Positions 26,933 through 36,061 of a stretch of DNA of 64,000 bases are shown in pieces. A program made the translations under genes and the position numbers. Under the pieces are notes generated by a model. That model searched no databases and had not been told where the DNA came from. It saw only the letters and a program-made list of their open reading frames with translations. Source of the DNA: Biomaibacter acetigenes (GTDB lineage: Bacteria; Bacillota; Thermosediminibacteria; Thermosediminibacterales; Tepidanaerobacteraceae); assembly GCF_003691585.1 (NCBI RefSeq), contig NZ_CP033169.1, positions 2,480,001 through 2,544,000 on the forward strand. The letters are read 5' to 3'. Positions within the stretch are counted from its first letter, which is position 1. Every line of letters begins with the position of its first letter.

Positions 26933-28014
26933 ATACCTTCCCTCCCGGTGTAATTCATAATATTTTCACGGCCGGTCAGCACCCTCAATGCCGCCTCCGC
27001 CAGGGCCTTCATTTCCTCTTCGCCCGGCACGATTTCAAGCTTTGCTATGAATCCCACCCTTTCCTCTATTTTCCGGCAAATAAGCTCAGAGTAAGCAATG
27101 CCTCCGGTGAGGATTATGCGGTCTACACGGCCTTTGAGCACCGATGCCATTTCCCCTATGACTTTTGATATCTGATATACCATGGCTTCCAGCACCAGGG
27201 CGGCCTCCTCATCCCCGGATTCCGCCCGCATGATGGCTTCCCGAACATCCTTGGTTCCCAGGTATGAATATACGCCCCCCTCCTGAATGAGCTTACGCTT
27301 GAGCTCTTGCCTGGAATACCTGCCGCTGTAGCAAAGATCCACCAGGTCCAGGATGGGTAAGCCACCGCATCTTTCCGGAGAAAAAGGGCCCATGCAATTG
27401 GCGCTTTCCACATCTATCAAAAGCCCTTTCTCCATGGCGGCTATAGATATGCCCCCACCCAGATGTGCCACTATAAAATTAAGTTCCTCCAGAGGCCTTT
27501 TCAATTCCTCTGCCACCCGGAAGGCTACCCTCCGCATATTGAGGGCATGAGACAGGCTCTTCCTCTCTATCCCCTTAAAACCCGAGACTCTGGCTACGGG
27601 CTTCATCTCATCCACCGATACCGGATCCACTATGAACGCAGGAATGTCTGCTATACCTGCAATTTTTACGGCCATGAAGGCCGCCACATTGGATGGATGT
27701 TCTCCCCCTGCGGCATTTCGAAGGTCCTCCAGCATGGCGTGGTTTATATCATAAGTTCCGGCCTTTACAGGATGCAATATCCCCCCCCGGGCCACCACCA
27801 CATCGAAATCTCTAATATCATATCCGTTATCCTTTAAGCACCTTTCAACGGCTTCACATCTTAAGTCCTTCTGCTGTAAGACACTTTCAAATTTTTTTAG
27901 TTCTTCATAGTCATGCAGGATATTCTGGCTGAACACTTCCATTTCATCATAAAATACGGAAATCTTTGTGGATGTGGAGCCGGGATTTATGGCAAGGATC
28001 TTGAATTTTTTCAT
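26905..28014 (-). CDS. buk: Butyrate kinase
   Basis: A 369-residue acetokinase-family enzyme (ASKHA fold). It has the N-terminal AINPGSTSTKISVF, a central VAHLGGGISIAA adenine/phosphate motif and ILTGGIAYSE near the C-terminus. It transfers phosphate from butyryl- or branched acyl-phosphate to ADP. GAGGAGG precedes the ATG at 28014, 28 bases downstream of the leucine dehydrogenase gene. Confidence 0.93.
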   Translation of the reverse strand: MKKFKILAINPGSTSTKISVFYDEMEVFSQNILHDYEELKKFESVLQQKDLRCEAVERCLKDNGYDIRDFDVVVARGGILHPVKAGTYDINHAMLEDLRNAAGGEHPSNVAAFMAVKIAGIADIPAFIVDPVSVDEMKPVARVSGFKGIERKSLSHALNMRRVAFRVAEELKRPLEELNFIVAHLGGGISIAAMEKGLLIDVESANCMGPFSPERCGGLPILDLVDLCYSGRYSRQELKRKLIQEGGVYSYLGTKDVREAIMRAESGDEEAALVLEAMVYQISKVIGEMASVLKGRVDRIILTGGIAYSELICRKIEERVGFIAKLEIVPGEEEMKALAEAALRVLTGRENIMNYTGREGICSEVSVKS

Positions 28015-28042
28015 CCGTTCGCCTCCTCGTTTTAAGTTACAG

Positions 28043-29131
28043 TCACTTTTTAATATAATTTACCTTTATCCTGCCTATGGTGTTTATTCGCTCTTCGGCC
28101 AGCATATCGGCCACTTTATAAGTAGGAATATTCTTTTCCTTGCTTACCGCAAAGATCTTCAGAAGTATATTGTAAATAGCCTCGGTCTTTTTCATCACCC
28201 TGGCCTTACTTGTTCCATGCATTTCCAGCTCGTCGGCCACCTGAATGAGGCCTCCGGCATTAACCACAAAATCCGGCGCATACAGAATTCCCCTTTCATG
28301 GAGCAAATCCCCGTGACGTTCTTCTAAAAGCTGGTTGTTGGCGGATCCTGCAATGATCTTGCATTTTAGCATGGGGATAGTCTCGTCGTTCAGGACACCT
28401 CCCAGAGCGCACGGAGAAAAAATGCCGCATTCTACTCCAAATATCTCGTCACATCCTACTACTTTGATATCGGGATATTTCGCCTGCACCTTTTTTACAT
28501 TTTCCTCACATATGTCGCATATAGTAAGTTCTGCCCCATCCTTCACGAGGTCGTCCACCAGCAGCGCTCCCACTTTGCCCACACCCTGAATAGCCACGCT
28601 CAGCCCTTTGAGGGACTCATCCCCGTAAACCGTCTTTGCCGCGGCCTTCATCCCCAGGTACACCCCATAAGCCGTAGGCACCGCCGAATTGCCGCTGCCC
28701 CCGTATTCCTCCGGAAGCCCCACCAGGTAGCCGGTCTCCCGGGCCGCATACACAAAGTCGTCACCATAGGTACCCACATCGGTGCCGGTATAGTACCGCC
28801 CGTTGAGGGACTGTACATACCTCCCCAGTGCACGGAAAAGCCCTTCATTCTTGTCCTTTTTTGGGTCTCCGATGATGACGGTCTTTCCGCCTCCAAAATT
28901 GGCGTCGGAAACGGCACACTTATAGGTCATGCCCCGGGCCAGGCGTAGCGCATCGATCAAAGCATGCTCCTCATCCTCATAGGGCCACATCCTGCAGCCC
29001 CCCAGAGCGGGCCCCAGAGTGGTATCGTGGATGGCAATGATGGCCTTGAGCCCTGTGGTCTTGTCATAATTGAATATCACTTGCTCAAAGCCGCCATTTT
29101 CCATTTCCCTGAAAATATCGATATTTTTCAT
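28043..29131 (-). CDS. bcd: Leucine (branched-chain amino acid) dehydrogenase
   Basis: A 362-residue Glu/Leu/Phe/Val dehydrogenase. The catalytic Lys region is MTYKCAVSDANFGGGKTVI, the TGTDVGTYGDDF block follows, and the NAD-binding motif is VAIQGVGKVGALL. It oxidatively deaminates leucine, isoleucine and valine to 2-ketoacids. It heads the operon (bcd-buk-ptb-iorA-iorB-activator) and has GGGAGGGG before the ATG. A candidate sigma-54 promoter lies about 75 bases upstream of the start codon. Confidence 0.9.
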   Translation of the reverse strand: MKNIDIFREMENGGFEQVIFNYDKTTGLKAIIAIHDTTLGPALGGCRMWPYEDEEHALIDALRLARGMTYKCAVSDANFGGGKTVIIGDPKKDKNEGLFRALGRYVQSLNGRYYTGTDVGTYGDDFVYAARETGYLVGLPEEYGGSGNSAVPTAYGVYLGMKAAAKTVYGDESLKGLSVAIQGVGKVGALLVDDLVKDGAELTICDICEENVKKVQAKYPDIKVVGCDEIFGVECGIFSPCALGGVLNDETIPMLKCKIIAGSANNQLLEERHGDLLHERGILYAPDFVVNAGGLIQVADELEMHGTSKARVMKKTEAIYNILLKIFAVSKEKNIPTYKVADMLAEERINTIGRIKVNYIKK

Positions 29132-29199
29132 GGAAAAACCCCTCCCAGTTTATTGATTCCGTATGACAGCCAAACAACATCAAATATATAAAAGTATAT

Positions 29200-29244
29200 A
29201 AAAGCAAAAGCGGTACCAGTTGGCCAAAGCCAAACCGGCACCGC
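29200..29244 (-). terminator. Hairpin after the Wadjet operon
   Basis: GCGGTGCCGGTTTGGC and GCCAACTGGTACCGC arms (29210-29244) followed on the minus strand by TTTTGCTTTT. It would terminate the jetD transcript; the same bases contain the candidate sigma-54 promoter of the next operon. Confidence 0.6.
29203..29218 (-). promoter_or_regulatory. Candidate sigma-54 promoter of the bcd operon
   Basis: TGGTAC-N5-TTGCT on the minus strand, one mismatch in the -24 element and exact spacing. It fits with a sigma-54 activator encoded at the end of the same operon. The sequence also forms part of a terminator-like hairpin, so chance resemblance is possible. Confidence 0.5.
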
Positions 29245-29327
29245 TATAAACGCAAAGTGTGTATTTTATTTTACACGTAAGTGTGAATATATTTTCCCGT
29301 CCATGAAAAGATTTGCAGTGTGAGAAA

Positions 29328-30662
29328 TTACACGTCAGGTTTCAAGTTTGACAGCTCTTCGATAATCATTTCCTGATATCCTGCTTTCTTTATATGGGCC
29401 ATAAGGTCCACTACCGGAACAAGGTCCGGACATGTTATATTTTTCAGCATTGCCAGTCTTTTTTCACTTATGGTTTTATGGGAAAGGCATTTTTTATAGT
29501 CTTTTACCGTATAGTGCCACAATTTTAACTTGCCACTGTAGCGGCGGTATAGCCGATCGGCTATCATTAATCCTTCCGGGTCAAAGTCTCCTGAGTAGTA
29601 CATTTGTGTGCCGCTTCGGACCAGAAGGTCCATGAGTACAAAAGCCGAAAGCCTTGGCTGGCCAAAGGTACAGATGAGCGAAGGGATGATACGGCAAGCC
29701 CGCGGGTCAGAAATCTTCTTGATGTTTTTTTCAAAAATTTGTTTATTCCATAAATCTAAAAGAGAAGCGAATACTCCAGGATTCTCCACTACGAACACGT
29801 CCCCGGTGGGGCTTTTAATTTCGTCAATAAAGCTTAAGTTCAGGAGAGGCACCTGGAGAGCCTGAACATTTTCATAGGCCGCCTGCCAGACGGGATCCGG
29901 CACGTCTTTTTTGAAGGCTTGAAGGCCCACTACGGTAACATAATTTGATATTTCGTCTATCAATATTCCCGCCCTATAATAGACTTCTGCCCTATCCTGG
30001 CTATCCTTGACTTCCCCCACATCAAGGACAGAGCAAAGGGCATTAAAAAACAAGTTCCCCAGAGTAGTGCCGAGGTCCAGGGCATGGGGGTTTTGAGTAA
30101 TCCTGGAGGCAAACACCGGCAGGCGCTCTTTTGAATGGCGCTTTACCGGAAGATCATCTAATGCTCTGCAAACATCCCCCATCTCACGAAAAAGCTTCCC
30201 CCTGTCCTCTTCCCTTGACAGCCTCATCTCGATGACTCTGGCGCCGGCGGCTTTTCCTTCATATACATCCTCAAGCCAGGCTTTACTTTCTTCGCTCCGG
30301 CATATGGAATAAAGCCTTTCAAAAAATTGTTTCTTTTGAACCTGAAAAGTCTCTTCATCCTCTTTTTTGCCGGTGAGAGGCTCTCCAAAATATGCTTCCA
30401 GAATTTCCTTCAGTGTATAACCTTCAAACTTTGTGTTTTTAAGGGATTCTTCAAACTTCAAAAGGCTTACGTCGACTGAAGTTTGCCTTGTATAATCTTT
30501 CCTGAAATGGCTCGTAAGTATCTCTTTTTCTTCCGGGGAAAGGTTTATAAGCTTTACACTGCCCCCTATGCGCCCCAGGCTCTTATATTTTTTTCTGAAG
30601 GCTTCAAAAAGTCTCCGGTAACCTCTATTATCTTTAAAAAAGTTCAGATCTTCCTGTTTCAT
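29328..30662 (-). CDS. jetD: Wadjet type II nuclease subunit JetD (TIGR02679 family)
   Basis: A 444-residue protein of the TIGR02679/DUF2399 family. The C-terminal half has the toprim-like metal site of topoisomerase VI A: Glu293 in VVENPGVF and Asp359/Asp361 in SGDFDPEG. In Wadjet systems this subunit cuts closed circular DNA extruded by the SMC-like complex. It is the last gene of the operon, 31 bases after jetC. Active-site residues appear complete. Confidence 0.88.
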   Translation of the reverse strand: MKQEDLNFFKDNRGYRRLFEAFRKKYKSLGRIGGSVKLINLSPEEKEILTSHFRKDYTRQTSVDVSLLKFEESLKNTKFEGYTLKEILEAYFGEPLTGKKEDEETFQVQKKQFFERLYSICRSEESKAWLEDVYEGKAAGARVIEMRLSREEDRGKLFREMGDVCRALDDLPVKRHSKERLPVFASRITQNPHALDLGTTLGNLFFNALCSVLDVGEVKDSQDRAEVYYRAGILIDEISNYVTVVGLQAFKKDVPDPVWQAAYENVQALQVPLLNLSFIDEIKSPTGDVFVVENPGVFASLLDLWNKQIFEKNIKKISDPRACRIIPSLICTFGQPRLSAFVLMDLLVRSGTQMYYSGDFDPEGLMIADRLYRRYSGKLKLWHYTVKDYKKCLSHKTISEKRLAMLKNITCPDLVPVVDLMAHIKKAGYQEMIIEELSNLKPDV

Positions 30663-30693
30663 ATCCTTCTCATTCTTTCACACATCAAACCTC

Positions 30694-33600
30694 TCACTTC
30701 CCACTTCCCACGGCTGCCGCCGCATCTTCATCCACATCGTATTTCAGCATGCGCTTTTTACCGTCCCAGATATATCTGATGACCGTCACAAAGTTGGCAT
30801 TCTTGGGTCGCACCAGCTCGCATATGGAAAGCTCCGGTACGGTGTCGTAATCTCCCCAGAGCACCTGGGAATTAATAATAAAATTAAATTTCAGATCTTC
30901 CATGAGCCGGAACATGTCTTTTATGTTGGTGTCATCCACACCTGCAAAGGCTTCATCCAGAGATACGACCCTCGGAGCATCCTGAGCGGCCGAGTCATAT
31001 CGGGCATATACCGCTGAAAACAGCGGTATATACATGGCCATGGCCTTTTCACCGCCGCTGAGCTTGTCAAAGGCGTGGTTGGTGAGCTCCCGGCGGGTCT
31101 CTCCTTCCTTTCTGAAATACAGTTTGAACTCAAACCATTTCCGATAGTCCAGGATATCCTTTATTATTTGATGGAAAGTCTCGGTGTTTTCGGCATTATC
31201 CAGAATTTTCCTGGCCCTGTCTACTTTGGATCTAAAATGTCTTGTCACCAGGTTAAATTCTTCGGGTTTTAACATCTGGGCACCGGATTTCAGGATTTCT
31301 ACCAGTTGCCGGGTATCCATTTCCTCCTCACTTTCGGCAGGGATGGGTTTCCACTGAAGAGAAAACGTAATACCGCTGGAGGTGTCTCTCTCGGACATGA
31401 GGCGGTTCATATTCTTCACCCATTCCTCTGCCCTGAAAATCCTTGCCCTTATTTTCTTCCCCACGTTATGCATTATAATTTCCTCAAAAAGTCGTCGGTC
31501 GGTTTCCCTCAAAAGCGCCTCATTGGCGGCAATATCCTGCTCAATGGTGTCATAAAGGGCATACAGTGAGACCATTTTGCCCTGAAGGTTTGCGGTGATC
31601 TGAAAGCGTCGCAGCTTCCTTGCCGCCTCTTTCAAAATCTCGCTTTCATCTTGTTCGGAAGAATCCTGTATATTTTTTTCATCCTGTTCATGGGTTCCCT
31701 CGAAAAGGTACCCCATGGTAAGACCATAGTTTAAAAGTCCTACCTGGCTGTCATGAAAAGCATCCGTCAGTCTAGTATTAAGCTTTTCTCTATCAAGTCC
31801 GGGCTTTTCTACCAAAGCCGCCAGAGTCTTTATTATGTTCCGGCAGAAGGCAGGGATTTTATCATCTTCCCCATCCTCCGGCAAATCTCCCAGATCCTTT
31901 ATAAATCCCAGTTTCCATTCATCCACAAAACCTTTTCTATATATTTCATATACACCGGTTAAAATCTGTATTTTGTTGTCCAGCTCCAAAAGCTTTTCCG
32001 TATTGGTCTGTCTTCTAGCAAATGTGGAAGCCTTCCGGGTATCCGCATCTCTTATCTCCTCAGGGATATCCTCCAGCCTTTCGATACACTTTTTCAGCTT
32101 CTCTTCAAGCTCTCTTAATCCCAGAGTCTCGATGGCTTCCGTCAGGGCTTTTATCCTGGCCTGGCTTTCACTTATACGTCTTGCTATATCCTGGATTTCC
32201 ACCGAAAGGTTTTCCACATCGGCCTTGGCATCATTATAATTTTGTTTAAGTATCGAAACTTTTTCCATGGCAGAAATCACACCATAATATGTGATTTCCA
32301 GCCGTCCCAGACTCTCGCCATAGTCCTCCATGTTGTCTCTGGCTTCTTCAAAAGACGCGATATCCGCCCTGATGCTGAGGCCTGAAGTAAGCATTCTGAC
32401 TTCTGCCCTTAAGGATTGTAACAAGTCAAAAAGGGATTTGACCTCCTGGTTTTTGTTTTCCAGACTTTTTTCGGCATTCCTAAGTTCCCTCTCGGCATCT
32501 CTGCAAAAATTCAGTGCCGTATCCAAATCCTGTACCCCAGGAAAATTATCATACTCTTGTTTTAACCTTTCCAGTCTCACACCTAATGTACTTATTTCTC
32601 GGTCCAAATTTTGTATACGGCCATTTATTTCTTCCAGTTCTCGGGTTAAAGCCAAAATCTTTTCTTCCCTGAACTTCTTCCGGGACTCGTATCCAATAAA
32701 TCGAGACTTTATGCCGTCAGGGCCTTTGCCTTGCAAGACCCCTATGCCGAAAAATCCATCTTCCCCTACATATGTTCCGTTATCTTCCCGGTACACCAGG
32801 ATGTTCCTCAATGCATCATCCACCGTTTCCCGGGATATGGATTCTCCCTCGAGGCCGGCTACCTCGAAGTACTGCAGCACATTTAGTTTCATGGAAAAAG
32901 AGCCTGGAGCTATGAATTTGTCGCACATATTATCATCCATCGCCATAGCTTTATCCATATATTCTCTTGGGACTATCAGTGCATCCATGAGACCCATGGC
33001 CTCCAAGGCCGCCTCTATCCTGCCTCTGGTTTTTTCATCCACATCATCCTTAAACTCTATGGCCTTATAAAGGGGGATGTGAGGTATGCCGCTTTCTCTA
33101 AGCCTTTTACGGTTTTGTTCCACCTGGGGGTCCCTTTCAGGCTCCGGATCTTTTTTATTTTTCCACTCATCCAGTTCGGCCTTTTTTTCATCATACAAAT
33201 TTTTTTCCTGTTCTCTTTGGTTTTCGAGCCATATTTTTTTATCAAGGAGCTGCCGATTTTTGCCTTCATAAAATGTCCTGATTTCCCTTAAGATGTCTTC
33301 AAATCCGACATTATTGCCGTAATTTAAAGCAAGACGTGCCACAGCCTCCAGGTCTTCCTGGGGTAACCTCAGTTCCTCATTCTGGCCGGACCACTGGTAT
33401 ATCCTCTCCACATATTCGCCTTTGACGGTGTCAAACTGCTTCTCCCATTCCTTTAGCTGCTTTTCACATTGGTCCTTATCTTTTTTTAAAGCTTCCTGTT
33501 CCTGAAGCGCCTTATCATACTTTTTGTTTTCTTCCCGCTCCTTCTGCAGGGCTTCTAGAGCTTTTTTTATCTTGTTTTTATGCTTTAAAACCTCGCTTTT

Positions 33601-34899
33601 CCAGAAAGTAAAATCAAATTTTTTGCCAAAAGCCTTTAAAAGCTCATCCCTTGAAAATTCATGTTCCATAAAGTCCGCAAGGCCGGCGGTCTTTCCCATG
33701 TCCCTTATCATGTCCTGGATCTTAAGCTCCAGGGATTCCTTTTCCCGATTAGCCTCGCCGATTCGTTGCTCCAGGTCTTTTAAGCGGGATTTCTTGTCGT
33801 TCAATTGGCCCTGCTTTTTATCAAGGGCGCTTTTTCTATCCTTTAGAACCTGTTCCTCTTTTGCCAGAGCCTGCCCTGCCTTAAGGGCGTCATTATCCCT
33901 TAAGGACTCCTCCTTCTGTTTTAGGGCCGCCTGCTCATCCTGCAGGGCTTTGATTTTTACCGAGAGCTCCTCCTCCAATCTCATCTGGCTCTCTATCTCC
34001 TGGATCAGGATATCACGGTTTTTCCTGGCGGATGTCAAGTCCTGGTATGATTTTACCAGGTCTTTAGACTTTTCATACAAAATAAAGCGGTTGTAAAAAT
34101 CGTATTCAGCCTTCAGTTTTGCAGCAGAGCTTCGGCTTTTATATAGTTCATCCAGATGCACCTTTATTTCATCCATGTTTTCTATGGTCTCTGAAAGGGG
34201 CCTCAAGTCCTCATCGGACAGAGCCGGAAGCGCCGCATTCATTATCTCGTAGATGACAGTGGGCCTGAAATCTTTAGAAAGTTTGGGGCTTCGAAGCTGC
34301 ACCAGCAGTTTTATGAGTTCGTCGTACTCCTCCACGGTGTTAAAGCCGAAGATGTATTTGTTCACCATTTCCATGTATTCCTTTTGGCTTTCTACCACTT
34401 CTCCGCCAGGAATAATCCTGGCTTTGAGCTCTCTTTTGGTCAGGGGGACCTTTTGTTTTTTCCCATCTGGCCCTATTTGCGATTTATAAAGGTTAAAATC
34501 TTTCCCCACCCGACGGCCATCCAGTATGATAAATCCCCAGGAGTCCAGGCCCTGGCCCCGGCGGGCCTTAAGTCCCAGGCCCACGGTTATGTAACTTTCG
34601 GCATTTTGCCTCTTGAACTCCATGTATATGTAGCCGGTCCTCTCCTCAACGCCGCTTACATCTTCCTCCCCCAGCAGGTAATCTTCCAGCCTTCTGGCCC
34701 TGGAGCCAAAGGGATCCAGCCTCTCGGGGTTCTTGTTGCCATCCAGCAAAAGGGGGATGAAGCTCTGCATGGTGACAGATTTACCTGAACCGTTTGCCCC
34801 CCTCAAAAGAAGCCTTCCCCCGGAAAAGTCGAATTCCTCCTCATCATAGTACCAGAAATTAACAAGTCCTGCTCTGTTTATCATCCATCTACTCTTCAT
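30694..34899 (-). CDS. jetC: Wadjet type II SMC-like ATPase JetC (TIGR02680 family)
   Basis: A 1401-residue SMC/MukB-like ATPase. Walker A GANGSGKS is at residues 34-41. Long Glu/Lys-rich coiled coils (about 270-540 and 750-980) flank a hinge-like globular region near 600-740. The C-terminal head has signature LSGGEK at 1280 and Walker B SLDEAF at about 1313. It is the DNA-extruding motor of the defence complex. GGAG lies 9 bases before the ATG, and the start overlaps jetB by 11 bases. The final residues (AAAVGSGK) are encoded in a purine-rich repeat-like stretch. Confidence 0.9.
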   Translation of the reverse strand: MKSRWMINRAGLVNFWYYDEEEFDFSGGRLLLRGANGSGKSVTMQSFIPLLLDGNKNPERLDPFGSRARRLEDYLLGEEDVSGVEERTGYIYMEFKRQNAESYITVGLGLKARRGQGLDSWGFIILDGRRVGKDFNLYKSQIGPDGKKQKVPLTKRELKARIIPGGEVVESQKEYMEMVNKYIFGFNTVEEYDELIKLLVQLRSPKLSKDFRPTVIYEIMNAALPALSDEDLRPLSETIENMDEIKVHLDELYKSRSSAAKLKAEYDFYNRFILYEKSKDLVKSYQDLTSARKNRDILIQEIESQMRLEEELSVKIKALQDEQAALKQKEESLRDNDALKAGQALAKEEQVLKDRKSALDKKQGQLNDKKSRLKDLEQRIGEANREKESLELKIQDMIRDMGKTAGLADFMEHEFSRDELLKAFGKKFDFTFWKSEVLKHKNKIKKALEALQKEREENKKYDKALQEQEALKKDKDQCEKQLKEWEKQFDTVKGEYVERIYQWSGQNEELRLPQEDLEAVARLALNYGNNVGFEDILREIRTFYEGKNRQLLDKKIWLENQREQEKNLYDEKKAELDEWKNKKDPEPERDPQVEQNRKRLRESGIPHIPLYKAIEFKDDVDEKTRGRIEAALEAMGLMDALIVPREYMDKAMAMDDNMCDKFIAPGSFSMKLNVLQYFEVAGLEGESISRETVDDALRNILVYREDNGTYVGEDGFFGIGVLQGKGPDGIKSRFIGYESRKKFREEKILALTRELEEINGRIQNLDREISTLGVRLERLKQEYDNFPGVQDLDTALNFCRDAERELRNAEKSLENKNQEVKSLFDLLQSLRAEVRMLTSGLSIRADIASFEEARDNMEDYGESLGRLEITYYGVISAMEKVSILKQNYNDAKADVENLSVEIQDIARRISESQARIKALTEAIETLGLRELEEKLKKCIERLEDIPEEIRDADTRKASTFARRQTNTEKLLELDNKIQILTGVYEIYRKGFVDEWKLGFIKDLGDLPEDGEDDKIPAFCRNIIKTLAALVEKPGLDREKLNTRLTDAFHDSQVGLLNYGLTMGYLFEGTHEQDEKNIQDSSEQDESEILKEAARKLRRFQITANLQGKMVSLYALYDTIEQDIAANEALLRETDRRLFEEIIMHNVGKKIRARIFRAEEWVKNMNRLMSERDTSSGITFSLQWKPIPAESEEEMDTRQLVEILKSGAQMLKPEEFNLVTRHFRSKVDRARKILDNAENTETFHQIIKDILDYRKWFEFKLYFRKEGETRRELTNHAFDKLSGGEKAMAMYIPLFSAVYARYDSAAQDAPRVVSLDEAFAGVDDTNIKDMFRLMEDLKFNFIINSQVLWGDYDTVPELSICELVRPKNANFVTVIRYIWDGKKRMLKYDVDEDAAAAVGSGK

Positions 34900-36061
34900 G
34901 AGTCTTTACTCCTTTTACGAAATTTTCCGGGTATTCTCCGGTAAATTTTCCCACCATAGGTAAGATCTTTACAGAACGAAGCTTTTTATCTCTTACAATC
35001 ATCTTCCAGGACTCCATGGCATCCATCACTTCCTGAATAAGCTTGTCGGGCGAAAGCTCCCGGTAAGATTTGTACCAGCCGCTTTTATACAATTCTCTGC
35101 ATTCCATGATAATGTGGTGAAACTCCGATTCCGGTATTTCAATAGTATCATCGGGCTTTACATGAAGCTTTTCTTCATCCAGCTTTTTTCTCAAAAGCCC
35201 GCCTATCTGAAGGATGATGTCGGAAATATTGCTGCCATCCGGAAAAAAGGATTTGTCTCGGGAAGAATTTTCATATATCAGGAAGGCGGAATTTTTGTGG
35301 ATATGAAGTTTAGCCCCCAGATTTTCCTCAAAATCTCTTTGAATGGTGTTTCTGTAATTTTTTATATAGAGGAAATCCTGGTCATCCGGCCCCTGGCTAT
35401 ACACAGCCGGCGAGAGCAAGAGCTTGCGATAAACCCGGTGACGGCGGAAGCTTCCTCTTTCTGTGTCACCTGTAAGCCATTCACCTTCCAGCAGAATGTC
35501 GGGATTTATATCATCCCCCAGTTCCCGCCCAAAACTTCTCAGAAAATATCCGGAAATTCCGGTATTTTCATAGAGCACTTCAGTGGTCCTATCTTCCGAA
35601 AACCTCTCCTGCTCCCCGTCGTTCACCTTTAAAATCCCAATTTTCTCTGCAAACACCAGCACCCTTACCAGGGACCTTCGATGGGAAAACAGATTCCAAT
35701 CCACCTTTTCATATCCTTCATAGGTGGCCTGGATGTACTCTGTGATATTTGAAAGCACAAACTGTTCCTCAGGGCCCTTTTCCTCCAGGAAAGCCAGGAG
35801 CAAACATAAAAAGGCATAATCCATGGATTCTTTGAAATCCTGAATGCCCATCCAGGCTTCAGCCTCCCCGGGTACCTTTTCCAGCTTGGCCATATGAGGA
35901 TTTATTACCAGCCTGTACCCCAATTTTTCCTCTATAAAAAGTTTAATACGCCCCTGAGCATCTCTTATTCTGTAATAATCCTCCCGGTTTTCATCCCTGA
36001 GTATCCAGAAATTTTCCAAAAGCATATGCAGCTCTTCCATGAAATCACCCGACATCTTCAA
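34889..36061 (-). CDS. jetB: Wadjet type II subunit JetB (TIGR02678/DUF2398 family)
   Basis: A 390-residue protein corresponding to the MukE-like (KITE) subunit of type II Wadjet. Winged-helix-like segments include LLLAFLEEKGPEEQFVLSNI and WNLFSHRRSLVRVLVFAEKIGILKV near residues 105-160. It bridges the kleisin-like JetA and the ATPase. It overlaps jetA by 17 bases and jetC by 11. The TTG at 36061 has no clear ribosome site; an internal ATG seven codons later with GGGTGA upstream may be the real start. Confidence 0.85.
   Translation of the reverse strand: MKMSGDFMEELHMLLENFWILRDENREDYYRIRDAQGRIKLFIEEKLGYRLVINPHMAKLEKVPGEAEAWMGIQDFKESMDYAFLCLLLAFLEEKGPEEQFVLSNITEYIQATYEGYEKVDWNLFSHRRSLVRVLVFAEKIGILKVNDGEQERFSEDRTTEVLYENTGISGYFLRSFGRELGDDINPDILLEGEWLTGDTERGSFRRHRVYRKLLLSPAVYSQGPDDQDFLYIKNYRNTIQRDFEENLGAKLHIHKNSAFLIYENSSRDKSFFPDGSNISDIILQIGGLLRKKLDEEKLHVKPDDTIEIPESEFHHIIMECRELYKSGWYKSYRELSPDKLIQEVMDAMESWKMIVRDKKLRSVKILPMVGKFTGEYPENFVKGVKTHEE

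Noticed and set aside
32330-33070. Long plus-strand reading frames opposite jetC (also 10616-10936, 19812-20351, 33524-34096)
   Set aside because: Antisense shadows of clear genes with low-complexity Ser/Phe/Leu composition and no start signals.
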